DNA of 64,000 nucleotides from Prinia subflava. Its lineage: Eukaryota > Chordata > Aves > Passeriformes > Cisticolidae. Shown here piece by piece: positions 12,701-27,700 of this stretch. Made by a program: the position numbers and the translations under genes. The notes below the pieces were generated by a model, which saw nothing but the letters and a program-made list of their open reading frames with translations, searched no databases and was not told where the DNA came from. The DNA lies in NCBI RefSeq assembly GCF_021018805.1, contig NC_086248.1:59897485-59961484 (forward strand), read 5' to 3'. Each line of letters begins with the position of its first letter. The stretch's first letter is position 1.

Positions 12701-15700
12701 GTCAGATAGGACTGAAGATGGTGATGTAAACTCTGTTCAGCTCTTTAACATGGAGAACATTAGCAAATTCTGTGTAAAATGAAAATCCATCCACCAGAAA
12801 CAGCTATGGAAGAAAGGTTCTTGAATTAAGTAAAATAGCCTCACTTCAGCAATCATATCTGAAATTTTATGACTTTATAAGCCAGAGTCCTGATATGGGC
12901 TGTAAAGAGAATTTAAAAGAAAAGTACTTTGAGTCAACCTCTTTATTTGACTTGAAAACTGGTATTAGATTCTCCTTTTAGCATGGGTCCTAATGAATGT
13001 AGCAGGCTGCGTTTTTTCCTGTGCTGTTTTTTACAGCTAATTATTACATGCGTCACTTTTTCTAATTGGTATCTTAGCCTCTTTATCTTTTGGCTTATCT
13101 TTAACTATTCCAGAGTATATCTCAGACATAGAGAGATCTCCTTAAATGCAGCTGAGCAGAAACAGTGGTAGTTTTCTATCACCACTAGATTCAACAGAGC
13201 AAAAACCAACAGAAAGTCGCCTGGCAAGGAAACCACCTGGAGCAGCAACTTAGGTCAAACGTTTTCAGTAGTGGCAGATATTGCCACAGTGACAGCATCC
13301 TCAAGGACCAACAGAGACTGCCAGACTCTGCCAGTTCAGTTCTCAAGAAAAGAAAAATACAAGTGATGGTGTCCTAGTGAAGTGTATATATTCATTTTTG
13401 ATTCTTTATCCATTTTCTCTACTCTGGTACTTCCTCATTCCTACCCTTTCTGTGTATGAGGAGGAAATATAGGATTTGGTTAGTGGCTGGTCATTGACAG
13501 GTTGCATCCCACCCATTTCCCTAAAGTATGTTGTTCCAGTGGCAGGTTTTCACAACAGACCCCTTCTGTTTGCCTTGAGTTGTGTCTCTTACTAGTGCTT
13601 TGGGACTGTAAGAAGTACATATTCTTAATGAGCTGTATACTAATTTTTTCCAGGGGACACTAGCACTTCCTGGAGAACAGTCAAACAATTAAAATGCTGG
13701 AATTTGGCACACAAGTACAGTGTCAGCGGTTAAAACAAGGGTGGAGAAAGCTTTCAGTTTCTCTCTGAAATGCAGATCGCCAGCGCAGTTGTACAATCCA
13801 TGTTCTACAGTTGATTTGTGGCATAAAGGTGTTACATGAAGGATTATGTCCTGGTTTGCTACCCCATGTGCTGATCTTCCTCCCTCTACCATATAAAAAA
13901 CAGCTAAACTGTTGATGTTTAGGGAGTTACTCTTGGGCAACACTGATTAACACTCCGCAACAAGATTTGAGGAAGATGCTCCTTTACCAGGAGAACTGGA
14001 TCACCAAACAGTGATCTGAAAAGCCATATTTGAAGTTCAATGTACTGTAAGGGAACGTGGGTTTCAGTTCAAACTGGCTTTTGTGAGCAGCAGTGTCCTG
14101 CTGCTGGAAAAGTGGTTTGTCTGGCATTGCCTGGGAGGGTGTACAATCCTAGTCTTGGCTGCGCACCGGAGGTCCTGATGCTATCAAAACACAGCGCAGC
14201 TTTTCCGCTGCAGTTTTGAGGAGCGACAAGTAAGAAGCAAAGAAACAAAAAAGTAGTTGTTTTCAAAGCTGATGGGGAGAACAGCTCACAGGAGACCAAT
14301 GTTTATTTACTTTGTTCTTAGTACAGTAGTCTGTGAGAAAATAAATGCTTTTAGAGAGGCAGTCTAAACTTGAAAGTATAATGGCTTTATTATTACCGAG
14401 GGTAATAGCTTCACTTCTCAAATTGTTTATTGCAATCTCTTCTTTTTCCTTCCCTCACACTTTTACTGCAAAAGGCAATGTGTCTTTTGTGTTTTATGCT
14501 CTTAAATATTGGCTGCTTTTAAATAGCTTTGTCAATGCTTGAGTTCAGGAGAAAATAAATGGCTTCTTGGGATGGATGGTGTGGTTCTCAACAGTGAAGT
14601 TAGTCCAAGGAGCTCTGTTTTGGGTAGAAGGAAAATCCCTGTCCCTCCCTGGACCCTGGGAGAGTTGGGACCAGACAACATATTCTTTGGAAAGGCTTAA
14701 GAGAGAAAAAGTCCAATCTGCCAGCAAAGTCCCACATTGACAAGCAGTGGCAAGAAATGGGCCACTATGGCATCCATATCAAAGGCAAAGTTGAAGTCAT
14801 ACCATCAGACCTGATTATTTCAAGTTGGCCAGCCCTTTCAATCCAAGGGTTGAAGCTGCACAGTGCAATTAGGAAAAAGGCCTGTCAGTGCTTGATGGGA
14901 TGATCAAACTTTCAAGGTGTTCCCAGCAACTCAGAAAATAAACAGCTCTGCAGTCTGGAGATTGGATTTAAGCCAGTCAGCAAGCGTGTCTTTCTTTTTT
15001 TAAAACCACTTATTGTTTTAGATTAGATTTTAGTCAATTGATCTAACAAGTTCAAAATATTCTCAACTTTTGACCTTTTTTTTGTTGGCTAAGCACTGTT
15101 TGTATGGCAAATAGAAAGCGGAGGTTAAAATCAACCTTGTTGGGCTGAAGCTAAACCTAGCCACCTTACACCAATGTGATAGCACCAAAGTATCAATATA
15201 ATAATAAAAAACCCTGTTGTGACACTGTTCCTGCTTGTGTTCAGACAGAAGCAAGCCATGGTGCCTGCATTTCAGATGGAGGATGTAGCTGTCTCCTGGA
15301 GTACCTCAGATTTCAGACAGTAATTTCTAGTGAAATTTAAGATTACTCAAAGGTGCCGGAATTACCAAAATGCTCAGATTAGTGGATACGGTTTAATGGG
15401 GTTCTGCTGAAAAAACTGAATGGTAGCAGTGGTGGTGTCAGTGGCTGAGGCAAAGACTATGATGTAATGCTGAAAAGATGAAGGCACTGGAAGTGGCTAA
15501 ACATGAAACAAATTTAATTGACAAATGAGGTGTGTCTTTTGATCATAGCTTTGGTGACTGATTGCAGATAATTTCCTTTTATGCACAGGAGCCAAAGTAT
15601 AAAGATGGGAGTGAATACTTCGACAGCAGAATGGACAACTTCACTACGGACACACTGGCACCATCACAGCTCTCCACTTTACTGTGGTCTCCTGGCTCCA

Positions 15701-18700
15701 GCCATGCCCTGTCCCAGAGAAGCGAGTCCACCAATGCTGTCAGCAGTGATGCCTTGAGGCAGAACATTTATGAGAACTTCATGCGAGAGCTGGAGATGAG
15801 CAGGATGAACTTGGAGAATACGGAGACCTCATCAGAAACAGAAGACTCCAGTTGCGAGTCCCTTAGTTCCTTGGAGCAGCTGGATCTGTTGTATGAGAAA
15901 GAGCAGGGCGTGGTGCGCAAGGCAGGGTGGCTGTTCTTCAAACCCCTGGTGACCCTGCAGAAGGAGAAGAAGCTGGAGCTGGTCACACGACGCAAGTGGA
16001 AGCAGTACTGGGTCACACTCAAAGGTAAAACCACCATATTGATCCTTCACCTTGGCAGCAGCAGCTCTTTTTGTTGTGTCTCAGCAGCATTTCCTGCATG
16101 CTGGCTTAAGTTTGTGGGTTTAGGGGGATCAGAAAATCACACCTGACTTCACAAGGTCTACCCACCACCTAAAGTGGAGCGTGTGCCTAAGCAGCCCACT
16201 GAACTGAGGTGCTGCTCAATGACTTTGGGATTGTGTGTGCAGCCTTGAGTTTCATGTCACAGTGGGAATTATTTTGTCTGAATTCCTAGTTTGTGTGTTC
16301 ACATCAGATTGGGGACTTAGAAGATGCTTTTGGATGTTTGGAGGACAAAGACCAAATTGAACCAAAATTTAAGGCTTGCGAGAAGTCACTGGTGCCCAAT
16401 TCCTTGTTACAAACACACTGTTCCTTAGGCTCAGCTATGAAATTTACTGAAAGATGTGGTAGTTTATGGTAAAAATGTTTAGTTTGTTTCTAACACTTTA
16501 AGTGGCAATATAAAGAAGAGGTGAACTCCCAGTGCCAGAGCATTTACATAGACAAGTGTGTATGGTTCAGAGCAGAGGAAGCAGAAGCAGCAGCAGGGAA
16601 AGCCCTGTGGCATCCAAGATAACCATTCCCAGGACTTGAAGGTCTCCCTTCTTTCCCTGGGTGGTCTTTCAGCCTCACTGCTCCCAGCAATACCAATCCC
16701 CTCTGGCTTTTGGCAAGCCTGGCTTCCCACCTCCTGCAGTTGCTCCTGCTGTGGAAACAGCCCCATGGGAGGGGAATCCACTCGAGAGCTGCTGCAGGTG
16801 TGATTCTTGTGCTCCATTTATGGCTCAGAGGGTGCTGCGAGAAGTGTACAGGTGTCAGGAAGTGTGAGAAGGAAAATAATATCTATTGTGGGGAGGAAGG
16901 GAAATTTAATGAGTGAGTTAATAGGCCTTTTTTTAATTTGAATTGCGTCCAAAGGATTTGTCTTTCAGTAAATAATACCAAGTTAATGAGTAAGGAAATG
17001 ATCAAGCTTGATAATTTCCTATCATGTCTGGGACCAGAGGAGAGAAAATAACAACTTTCCCACAGGTTGCCCTTTTTAAAATTGTGCATGGGTGTAGACC
17101 TGAAGAAAAATGAACAGCAAACAGCAATTGCTGGTAATGTTGTGCTTGATAGTGCTGATTGAAAAGAAGCAAACTTGCTAGAATGAGGCAATTCTGCCTA
17201 ATAATTCAGAGACTTGTTATCAAGGGATCAAAATGTAGGCAAGCTTAACAGTTTAAATCACTTGCCCTGATCATCAGATAGCATGATTCATGCTTACAAG
17301 CAATGTATACAAAGGGAGAAACAGTACCTGAATTCCACCCTCTTATTGTGTGTGTTTGTGCTATGGAGTATGAACATAGTTTGATCTGCCTCTTCTAAAA
17401 TTCAGTTTCTAAACAATTCTATCAAGACTGTAAACTGGAATACATTATATTCTAGTAGTGTGTGCATTTCTGGGATAAGGGAGCTCCAAAAGGCAATTTA
17501 GGTTCTTCATGTTCATTTTTTTGGCTATAAAATTGGCTTATTGGTGACCTTGAACAATTTGCGTCCCTTCTTACTAGCTGAATTTGCTCAGCTACAAAAA
17601 AAGGAACAATAAAATCCTTTGTAAAAAAGGTTTATTAACTTCTAACATTATAAGTGTTAGATATAATGCATTTTACTTCAGTGGTTGATATGGCTGCATT
17701 CATGGTACACTTTGCTAGCTGTTTTAAATATACATTCCTCATTTCCTTGATCTCTTACCTTTGTTGTCCTGTGGAGATTTCGGATTCCAAAATAAACTTG
17801 CCTGTCTGGATATCAAGGCGTACTTCTGTTTTCATAATATATATCAAGATCAAGGCTCTTGCTTTGGTTCTCTTTATACAGGTTTTTGAATAAATCTGTA
17901 TTTAATTTGTTCTTGAAGTTTAAATAGCCAAGATATTTTAAAGCATGGTTTAAAATAGCCACATATGTAAATGGAGAACAGCATGTTTATTTGCACTCTG
18001 TTGAGGTGTGTTTAATTATAAATATGCAGAAGGCTATAACCATCTGGTTACCTGCCAGACTTAAAAGTATACACATCCTGAGGCTTCTGCTCCACTTTCA
18101 GGGCCACCAAGACCTGAGCCTGAATAGTAACTGTGTACCAAGAGGAACTCTCTTTTCCATCTGTCCTCCCAATTAGTTTCCTTTAACAAGGGAAATTGCT
18201 TTCCCATTGCTCTCCCCATTTACCTCAAGTTTTAATTAAAATACTTGGACAGTAATCAGTCCCAGTGGGTCTGACAGAGTTTGTGGAACTAGCTCCTTCA
18301 AGTCCATTCCTTCACTGGACTTGACCCAGAGATATCCCTGGGGTGCCATACACCCAAGCATACATGCACGCCCTTCAAAATTTTTTATTTATGTACATAT
18401 AATGTCTCTGGATAAAACATGACTTATCTTCAGTTAGAGCAAATAGGGAAAATATGGGAATATGGAAATATTTTAAAATAAATCTTAAAACTTCTGCACT
18501 TTCCTAAAATGCAGAAGTGGAAGTGGTTGTATGTTGCTGCTGCTGAATACAAAAGAAGGCTTGGTTTTGTTGGTTTAGTTTGCCCTGTTATATTCAAATG
18601 ACATTTCTGATATCCAGAATGTTACAAACCATGCCCTTTTTTTCCAACTGCAGTGATCTCCAAGTGTTTCAGTGGTATAAAGAAAATAAAGTGAGGGCTG

Positions 18701-21700
18701 CCCAAGGGAAAAGATAGGCCCAACTCTCTAGGCTTTGTTCTTACCCAAAATATTCTGCCAGTCACTTTGGACATTAAAGGAAAAGGTGCATTTATGTAGT
18801 ATAGAGGTATTTCTATGTATTAGATTCCTTACTCTAAAACCTTTTCAGTCAACAGATGATTTGATCAGGAGTCTCTGATATGGGTTTCCCTTTGTAATGG
18901 TATTTTAGAAGTGCAGTTAAGTCCATGACCCCTTGAACAGGCAAATTGGTACATCTTGGAGGACAGTGGGTTATAACGTGAAGCAGGAAGGAAAGGCTGT
19001 CAGGGATGGAGGGGACAGGCCCTTCTTGAGCCAGCTTCACTGCCAAAGGCAGCATGGCACTGTAGTCATTCTGCTGTGGACTAGGATCAAGTGTCCTCTG
19101 CTGAGATCAAATCTCCTCCACTCTCCTCAGAAGTAATTCCACCTGTTACACTTGGGATTGTCATCATCAAGGATGAGGTTTGTTTTCTGGATGCAAGCTT
19201 CATACCTTAGAAATTACTCTATTTACAAGACCAAACATGCTTAAACTCAGCCCCTTTAAAATGTTTTAAATTACTCAGAATTGTCTGAGTCTCCAATTTT
19301 CAGCTAGATTCAAAGAGGTCTGGTTTAAATTTGAGAAGTTTATTCACTAAGCATGTTGTGTGAAGACAAAAGATTCTGCAAATCTTTTCAACAAAAATGA
19401 AAATTTCTGAATTGGCTGTTAGGAGAGACAGCTTATTGGTTCAATTTAATGAGGAGACACAAAAGCTGATTTAACTAAGCAGGAATTAATCTCTTCTACA
19501 TGCCTTAACATTTTAATAGGCTGAGTTTATTGATAGAATATTGTGGGTCAGAAGAGACCTTTAGTCCAGCTCCCCTGCCATTGGCAGGGACATCTTTCCC
19601 AACAGCAGATTGCTCAAACCCCATCCTACTCTAACCCTTGGATGCTTCCATACTGAGGTGTTCTGATTTATATATTAAGTTCATAGATGTTTGTTGTGTC
19701 CCTATTAGATGTCTGTTTCAACTCTTCATTGGCAAATTCATCATTAACTTTGCCTGTTTTTCTTTGTAAAAGATCTCCCTTTTTTATCTGTGTCAGAAGA
19801 GGAGAGGAACTGATGTTACCTGTCTCCGAAGGGTGTCTTAATTCACAAAAATATTATATAATGGTGGGAGATCCATAACTTACTTTCTCCTTTTTTTTTT
19901 TTGTCCCTCTGAACTGCAAAAGGTTGTACTCTACTGTTTTATGAGACCTATGGAAGGAACTCAATGGAGCAGAGCAGTTTGCCTCGATACGCCCTGTTTG
20001 CAGAAGACAGTATAGTTCAGTCTGTTCCAGAACATCCCAAGAAAGAAAATGTGTTCTGTCTCAGCAATTCTTTTGGAGATGTCTACCTATTTCAGGTAAC
20101 AGGATGCATGCATAACTTGGTGGTTCTTTGCATTTTAGGTTTGTGAATCTACACCTCCGTCTGTATGATTGTATGCACACATGCACACACATATCCTGTT
20201 TGTGCCTTTACCTTAAAAATAATAGCACAACTGCACTGTTGCATTACACTATTACAATATTAAATGTATGATATGACTTCAGGTATTACACCAGTTGGCT
20301 CGGTCAGTTCTGGTTGAGAAACAATAAGAACAAGGATCACAAATCTGCAAGAAGCTCTGGGTACCTGGTTGATCACAAGCTTCTAAAAATCAACTTTTTA
20401 TCAATTTTTCATATCTAGTAACATTCCACCCTTACAGAATGGTGTGCTCAGCACTAAATCTGCTGACCACAGAGAAAGATTTGCTTGAGAAAGACACTCA
20501 AGAAAGAGAGCTAAATGTAATCAGAATATCTTGGCTGCTCAAGTGCACCACTGGGAATGTTAATAAAGAAGAGTATTATGTGGAAATGCCTGCATAGAAA
20601 CATGTTAATTCATAGGCACACTTGTATGTATCTCCTGAGATACTTTGTGCAGATTGCATTCTCTTTACCTCGATGTTGCCTCTCCACTAACTTGCCACTT
20701 TTTAAATAAACAAATACCTCTCTTCACAATCTCATGTATAAAATCTTCTCTGCTGACACAGCAGCGAAGATTTGTCTTTGATATCTGTTAGGGTTTACCT
20801 TTAATTATCTGGAGGGATGAAAGATGCAAGTCATGTCTTTCCCACAGCTTATGTGGCTCTTGTGCTTCTGGGGCTTTTAAACCTTGCAGGTATAAGAAGC
20901 AGAAGCTGAAAGTTGGAGAGGAGTCATGATGGAGTGCAGGAAAATCTTACACTTCCTTTATTTACTCAGTTCTAAAGAAAACCTTACTTCACTTGGTTAA
21001 GATAAAGTGCCTAAGACGACAGTGAACCCATCAAGTACTTCATACCCTAGAGCTCTTGATTTTATTTTGTTTTCCTGCTCATAACGTTTTACCATTGATT
21101 GATTTCACAGGCAACAAGTCAGACAGATCTGGAAAACTGGGTTACTGCCATACATTCAGCCTGTGCTTCCCTCTTTGCAAAGAAGCTTGGGAAAGAGGAC
21201 ACTGTCAGGCTGCTGAAAAATCAGACCAAGAGCCTCTTTCAGAAGATTGACATGGATGGCAAAATGAAAAAGATGGCAGAGTTGCAGCTCTCAATTGTTA
21301 GTGATCCAAAAAACAGAAAGGCCATAGAAAATCAGGTATTTGAAATATATTTTTTTTTATGAGAGCTTATTTATCATTACTTCTTGCTTTGGTCTCTATT
21401 TGTGCTTTCTAGGTCTGGGAGTAATTGTCTTGGGCATAGCTGGCCTGGTGGTTGTAATTATTGCCAGGTTTCTACAGCAATCCAGAGCAGTGCAGGAGGC
21501 AGGCTTCTCCAAGCTGTGCATCAGACTGTTCTGTTTTATGAGCACAAAGTTATTTCTTGTCTCTTCCGTGAAAATGGAATTAATTTTCACTGTTCTATGT
21601 TAATAATATCTAGCTGTTACATCACGTACCACAGAATATACAGTATGTTCTGTGAATAATTTATTATTGTATTACAGAAAAGATTGAAGACTAGGTACTT

Positions 21701-24700
21701 GGCAGTATTGTTCTGCACCTTAAGACAGCACATGAAGAATACTTAGTCCTTCCTCCAACTTTATTTGTGTAGTGGCAGACAAAACCATGTGCTTCCAGTT
21801 GAAACTTAGCCATGATTGATGATCACCTGATTGTCTGTGTGGTGGTGAACACATATGAAGCCTTACTCTGCTCTCAGTTCTAGCTTGTGAACCAGGAATC
21901 ACTCCAGGGATGCCTTATGGAAGTACATCTCACAGTGTTGATGTCTTGCCCATGCCCCCAGTTTTGCAGGTAGTAACAGGCAAAAGATGCTGTAATTATT
22001 TAGACATGCTTAGTGTTCAGCCAACGACCTCACTACCCATGGCCTCTTGTACACCAGTCTAGCAGTTTAGCCTAAATAAGTCCATGGACTGAGGCTGTTG
22101 CATCTGTAGTTTTATTAGTCCATTTACAGAAGACTTCTGATAATTTGAACTGATTGACTGGTCTTTGAGAGCCCATCCCTACCTGCCTTTCCAGTCAGAG
22201 TAACTCCATGTCAGTACTTCATGCTGCATATCATGGCCCTTTGAGTGGCAAATTAAATTCATTTCCTTTGAACCAATACAGCAGAATTATTTTTCTTTGG
22301 TTAGCGAAACACTTGTAGTTTTGGGGTTTGATGCTTATAATATTTAAAATTCTTACTCTACTGGCTTGGACTTGATGAAGAGGAGACTGACTAGTACTGA
22401 CTTCACTGCCAAGCTCTTGTGGCACACTTGAATCTGAAGCTATATGAGCAGAGTTCAAATAACATGAAGGTTTGTGTAGGGGTTTGTGGTGCAGATGTTC
22501 ATAAGCCCTTTAAGTGCTCAGGTGTTCATAGTTTATTTCCAGGTCACTTTATTTCATGGTCCAGAGCTGAGTGAGGTGAATGGAGGAGGAAAAATGTTAA
22601 GCATCCTTTTATTGCAGTAGGCTTTGAGACCTGAGAGAATATACAGATTCCTATATATGTGCCTATAGAGTGCCTGTAACATGTGATGCACTGAGGAAAA
22701 ATCAAGATGTATATTAACTAATTTAGCCCTCCCTCATCAGATATTCCTGTTAGTATTTCATTTAGAGTCAGCTGAAGAGTATTAAAGATCTGTCTTAATA
22801 TCTGCTATTTAGATGCTCCGTCCTTGAAGGACTGTCATTGTTTTCCAGCTCTGGAAGAAGTTGGCTTCATTCTGTAGAACTGAAATCCTTCTCTAGGGCT
22901 GCAGAAGATTTATTCCTGTTAATCTTCTGTCTGTGTGTGTCTCAGAACATTGAATGGGGGCAGACCATTGGCACAAAGAATGAAATGGATCATTTCAAAC
23001 ATCCAGTAGTTGGAAAAGAATAAATTTATAGCAAGAATTTTCTCCATTCTTGATCCCTTTTGTCTCTTTAAAATATCTCCTTAGAGTTGCCTAAGGTTTG
23101 CACAAAGTAACTTCAGAGAAAAGTCGATAGATAACTCAGTTGCCTAATCTTCTAATTTGTTGTCTCAGATTTGCTTTTGCAAAGAAAAAAGAAAATCTTG
23201 ATGTAATTAGTATTTTTAGTATACTTAGTAAGCTAATGATTTTGAGAAAACGTTATTCCTGAGAGAATAGTTTCCACATATGTAGTTAGTAACTGTGGTT
23301 GTTTAGTTGTCTTTTGCCTATTTTGAGAAACAAGAGAATATAAATTCTGGTTTTGGTTTTGTGTAAATTTGATGGTGTTTCAGTCATGTGGCAGATATTA
23401 TTCCTCCATGCTGAAGTACATAGTCTTGCCAATATTGTATTTCTTAAGCATGTCATGCATCCTGTGCTGGAAACCTTCACTGGGGATTTATTTTGGGAAA
23501 CCAGCGGAAACAGAATCATTGACTTCAGAAAGACTGTGGTGGTTTTTTACGTAGAAAAAACTTATTTTCACTGGGGAATTATCTTGGAAACTCTGATTTC
23601 TATAGCCTTTCTCCTTTTCCTTGCTCTTCCTCAGAAAAGCAACCAACAAATGTCAACTTGCTCTTTTCTTTCACTTCTGTATTGACTTGAAACCAATACA
23701 TCTCTACTGAAGACTTAATAATTCTCAGGGCTTTAAAAGCAAGCAGAACCTTTTTTTGTTTCACAATTACCACCACCTGAAAGGCAGCTGTACTCAGGAA
23801 ACATGCATGTCTAAAGTTGCTATAGGTATTTTGATATACACACTTCCTTTGGTGTCCAGCAAATGGACTAGAGAAGCTCATTTGATACTATCTGGTAAAT
23901 TTTGAGAATTTGAAGGCAATCAATCTACAAAAGCAGTGCTAAACAGAAGTGCAAACAAACAAACAAACAACAACAACAAAGACAAAGAAAATGCTGTTTT
24001 TCTAGAGAAATTGTTGTTTTATAGGGTTGAAGATATCAAACTGATTGGGAAATGTTTTCAGTCTTGTGGGTTATATGAGGGATTCTCTCTATCTGGTTTT
24101 ACCGGCCCGATAACAATAATAATAATAATAATAGACTTTGTAAGTGTTTAAGAGAAAATTGTAGCCCTTCACAAAGTTATTGGTAATGCTGGTCAGTTTA
24201 GAAGACATCAATGAAACATCTGCAAGATGGCAGTGTGGCTGGAAATCTCAAGTCTGCACATGCTACCGACAGCCACGTATATTTTTATTACTATGTGAAA
24301 TAAATAAGTTTTGTGTGATGGTTTTCTCCCAACATATAACTCCCATCAAGTGAAGAGAATTAGGACAAAAGGTAGAAAATCTCCTGGTGCTGAGATGAAT
24401 TTGAAAGCCTTTCTTTAAAAAGTTTTTGTTTTCCTAGACTTTTAACCTGCTAGAGAAACCACAGTGTTTGCTGTGAATACGGAGCCCTGTTAGTGAAAGG
24501 GATTATTAGCATTTATTCACAGTTCTTTTAACAAAATATTGCACATTAAGTCAGAAGTGGAGCTGCCTCTGCCTGCAGAACTGGTTTTAATGGGGTGGAA
24601 AATCTATCTCGCAAGAGAGGGCACTGCAGGCCTGTGTGTAATTGTTTATGTACTTGGTACATAAGTCTATTCTGTCTCACTTTAGAACAATAGTATGATT

Positions 24701-27700
24701 AATAGTTGCTTGAAAGCATTATGGAGCTTTGTCTTCAAATTTTAATATGTTGGTATAATCATGTTTTCCAAGTTATTCAGAGGTTTCTGATGTGATTCAT
24801 ATTTTCTCTGCATATAGTTCTTAACTTCTCAGAGGGTTAGGAACATGTGTATTTACTTGCAGGCACTGAAATGGTGAAGCATTAATGAGAAGAACAGGCA
24901 TATGTTTGGAGATACTTTTTTGTAAGTTTTCATATGTGTCCTCCACCTAAAAGTAGTTTGCCTATTACCATTAAAAAAAAAAAAAAAGGATCAGTAAGAT
25001 AGTGGTCTGTTTATTCTGGGTAGTCATTAAATCCATTAGTAGCTTTCTTCTGTCTTCCTTCTTCCTTTCCCTGTAGTGGTCTTTAGGTTTTACAAAGAGC
25101 ATAACTTCATTTCTTTGTTTTTAAAGTTTACTGGACTCTTTTCTCTCGCATTTGAAGAAAGATGATTGGAATAGGTCTGGGAATTTATTCTTCAGCCTCC
25201 ACAAAACTCAAATTTCATGTCTTAACTTTCTATAAAGCATCTGATGAAATATTTCCTGACATTGAGATCCAAATTCTCAACAACACTCAAAGACAGTCTT
25301 TTCAGAGAACTTTGCTAACACATGCCATCATTCCTGCAGACAAATTCGACTGTAATCTCAATACATAGTGATTTTTCGTTCTTTCATATCCTCTTAAACT
25401 AAAAGAAGAACCAAAAAACAAACTGTTGTCCAAGCTTGTTACAACAGATCTTCATTTTGTGTGGTCTTTGAACTGGCTAAAGCAGGGCTCTGCTTTCTGA
25501 GAGGTCAGTTCAATTTCTTTCCATGTGTTACTCTTCAATATGGATGCTCCTTCCCTTCATCATCAGCAAAGTACTTCTTAGGAGTAGTAGACTGGGAGTG
25601 AAGTGAGTAGGCAGACAGAAAGTTAGGGAACTTCATCTCCATTCTCTCTGCACTGTTGTTACTGTTTCACAGACGAGTGAATTTCCCTCTTTGTTTCACA
25701 GTGATTTAGCTTAAGTAATGAAAAATGAATGTGGAGTTGCATAGCATTATTTCATGCAATGGAGCTGGTGGGACAGCCTGTTCAGAAAGGATTGGTGGTC
25801 TGGGTCTTGGGAAGGGCAGCTGGATAGTAAAATTCAGTGGCTTCCGTACTCATATCCTTAGCTATATATATATGTGGTACCACCAATTTTCATTGGATTT
25901 TCAACAAGATGTAAATTGGGTACTCATGTGTCCACTTTTGTGCTGTCAATGGTATTGGGAATAAGATTACCTCTGTCTATTTTAGTTAAAAATTATGAAA
26001 ATGCTGTTCTTCCAATGCAACCAAAAAGATGACATTTATTGTAAAAAACCTCCGTTGTCCTGTTATTTCAGGAAGATTTCTTAACCTTTTTTAAGTCACC
26101 ATGCAGATGAAGAATAAAGTGTTGCTAATTGCACATGAGTGTTGTTGTTCTCTATTACAATGCCTTCTTTATTTCTTTAAACTAAAAGTTATTACAGCAT
26201 CTCAGTAGTGTTTTTTGAAGTAATGGAATCTCTGGAAGAGTGATGTTTTTGCTTCTTTGAGTTCTCTTTAGGAAGTAATGACAATAAAAATCTGTTCCCT
26301 GTCCCCAGAAACCAAGTGACTCATTTTTCCAGATGGATACAATATGAATTGTGTCTGAGAACCGGGGACTGGAATGCAAAGAGTTTGGTGTTGTTTGCAA
26401 TGTGGTTGAAAAGCTGCACATATAGAGCAGCAGCAGACGTTTCCCCTCAATCCACAGAGTTCCCTACATCAGCCTGCAGAAACACTTTCCATCTGAAAAT
26501 AAGATATTGTGTAGGGAAAAACTGAAAATTTTTATTGCTATAGATAGTGAATTGTGTCAGCAAGGCCCTCATGCTTCTGCATGATATAAGAACTACTACT
26601 ACTAAATAAAATCAATTTTGAAGGCTTAAGTATTGAGAGAAGGCCTGCCTTCCTGTGCATCTTTTCATTTGTGCTCCTTTGAATGGATGCCAAGTGAAAA
26701 GCTGGTGTTTTGTTATCAGGTGAGCTTTCCAGGAAGTTTTTTCCATCCTTCTTCTAGGTCCTTGAGGTATTGTTACATTGAGTTGATGTGGTGTCATTTC
26801 TGGCCCAGCTTTACATCCTTCACACGCTGGTTTGGGTTTTATTGTACTGAGCTCTTTTTACTTTGTACAGGACACGTGTTGGCAGATGAGACAGGCCCCC
26901 AAAAGATGCTCTTTGCACTATAGTGTACAAAGGATGAGGGGCCAGGGGCCATCCCTGGGCTACGCTGCCCTCACTGGGACTGTTGAGGCTGTCCCTTTCA
27001 GTCTGCACACCCCAAACCTGTTCAGCTGAGGTGCTGGTGCCACTGCAAATGTTACCTGTAGAGAGAACTGTAGAGCATGTAGGAACTATGGATCCCCATA
27101 TCACATCCTGCAAACTGCTAGCCTGTATATATTTACTCCTTGGTTTCCCAAGATCCCACTTTAAAGTTTAGGTATAGACAATCTAGCAGTTTTATTGACC
27201 TGAGAGAGACCTGCTTTCAAACAACTTCCTTTACCTCCTCTGTTTGTGTGGCTTAAAATGCAATTAATTTGCATTTTTTTTCTTACTGCCTGAAGAGATT
27301 TTTCACTAACCTGGAGGAGAATTGACTATTTATGTTCTGAAAATGATCATCACTGCTGAATTACTGCTGAAAGTGCCATGCTGATCTTCCTTTGTATGTT
27401 AACTCTTAAGAGCTCATTCCTGCACTAAGTCTTTGATGCAAAAGCTCACCCCTCACATAATTACTGTCTTGTTCTTGCACCAGACTTCCTTGCATGAGTT
27501 CTCCTGGTGGTCCAGGCTACATAATTCTCAAGGCTTCCCACATTTTACTCCTTTTTATCTCTCTACCACAACTTCCTTTTCCACTCTACCTGACAGGATC
27601 CTGCTAAGTTCAGTGCCTTTATTTGGGTGCCTCCTCTTGCCTTTCTCCCAAGCTCTTTCATGCTGCCATTAAACTGAGAAATCCTTGCTTAACATTTACC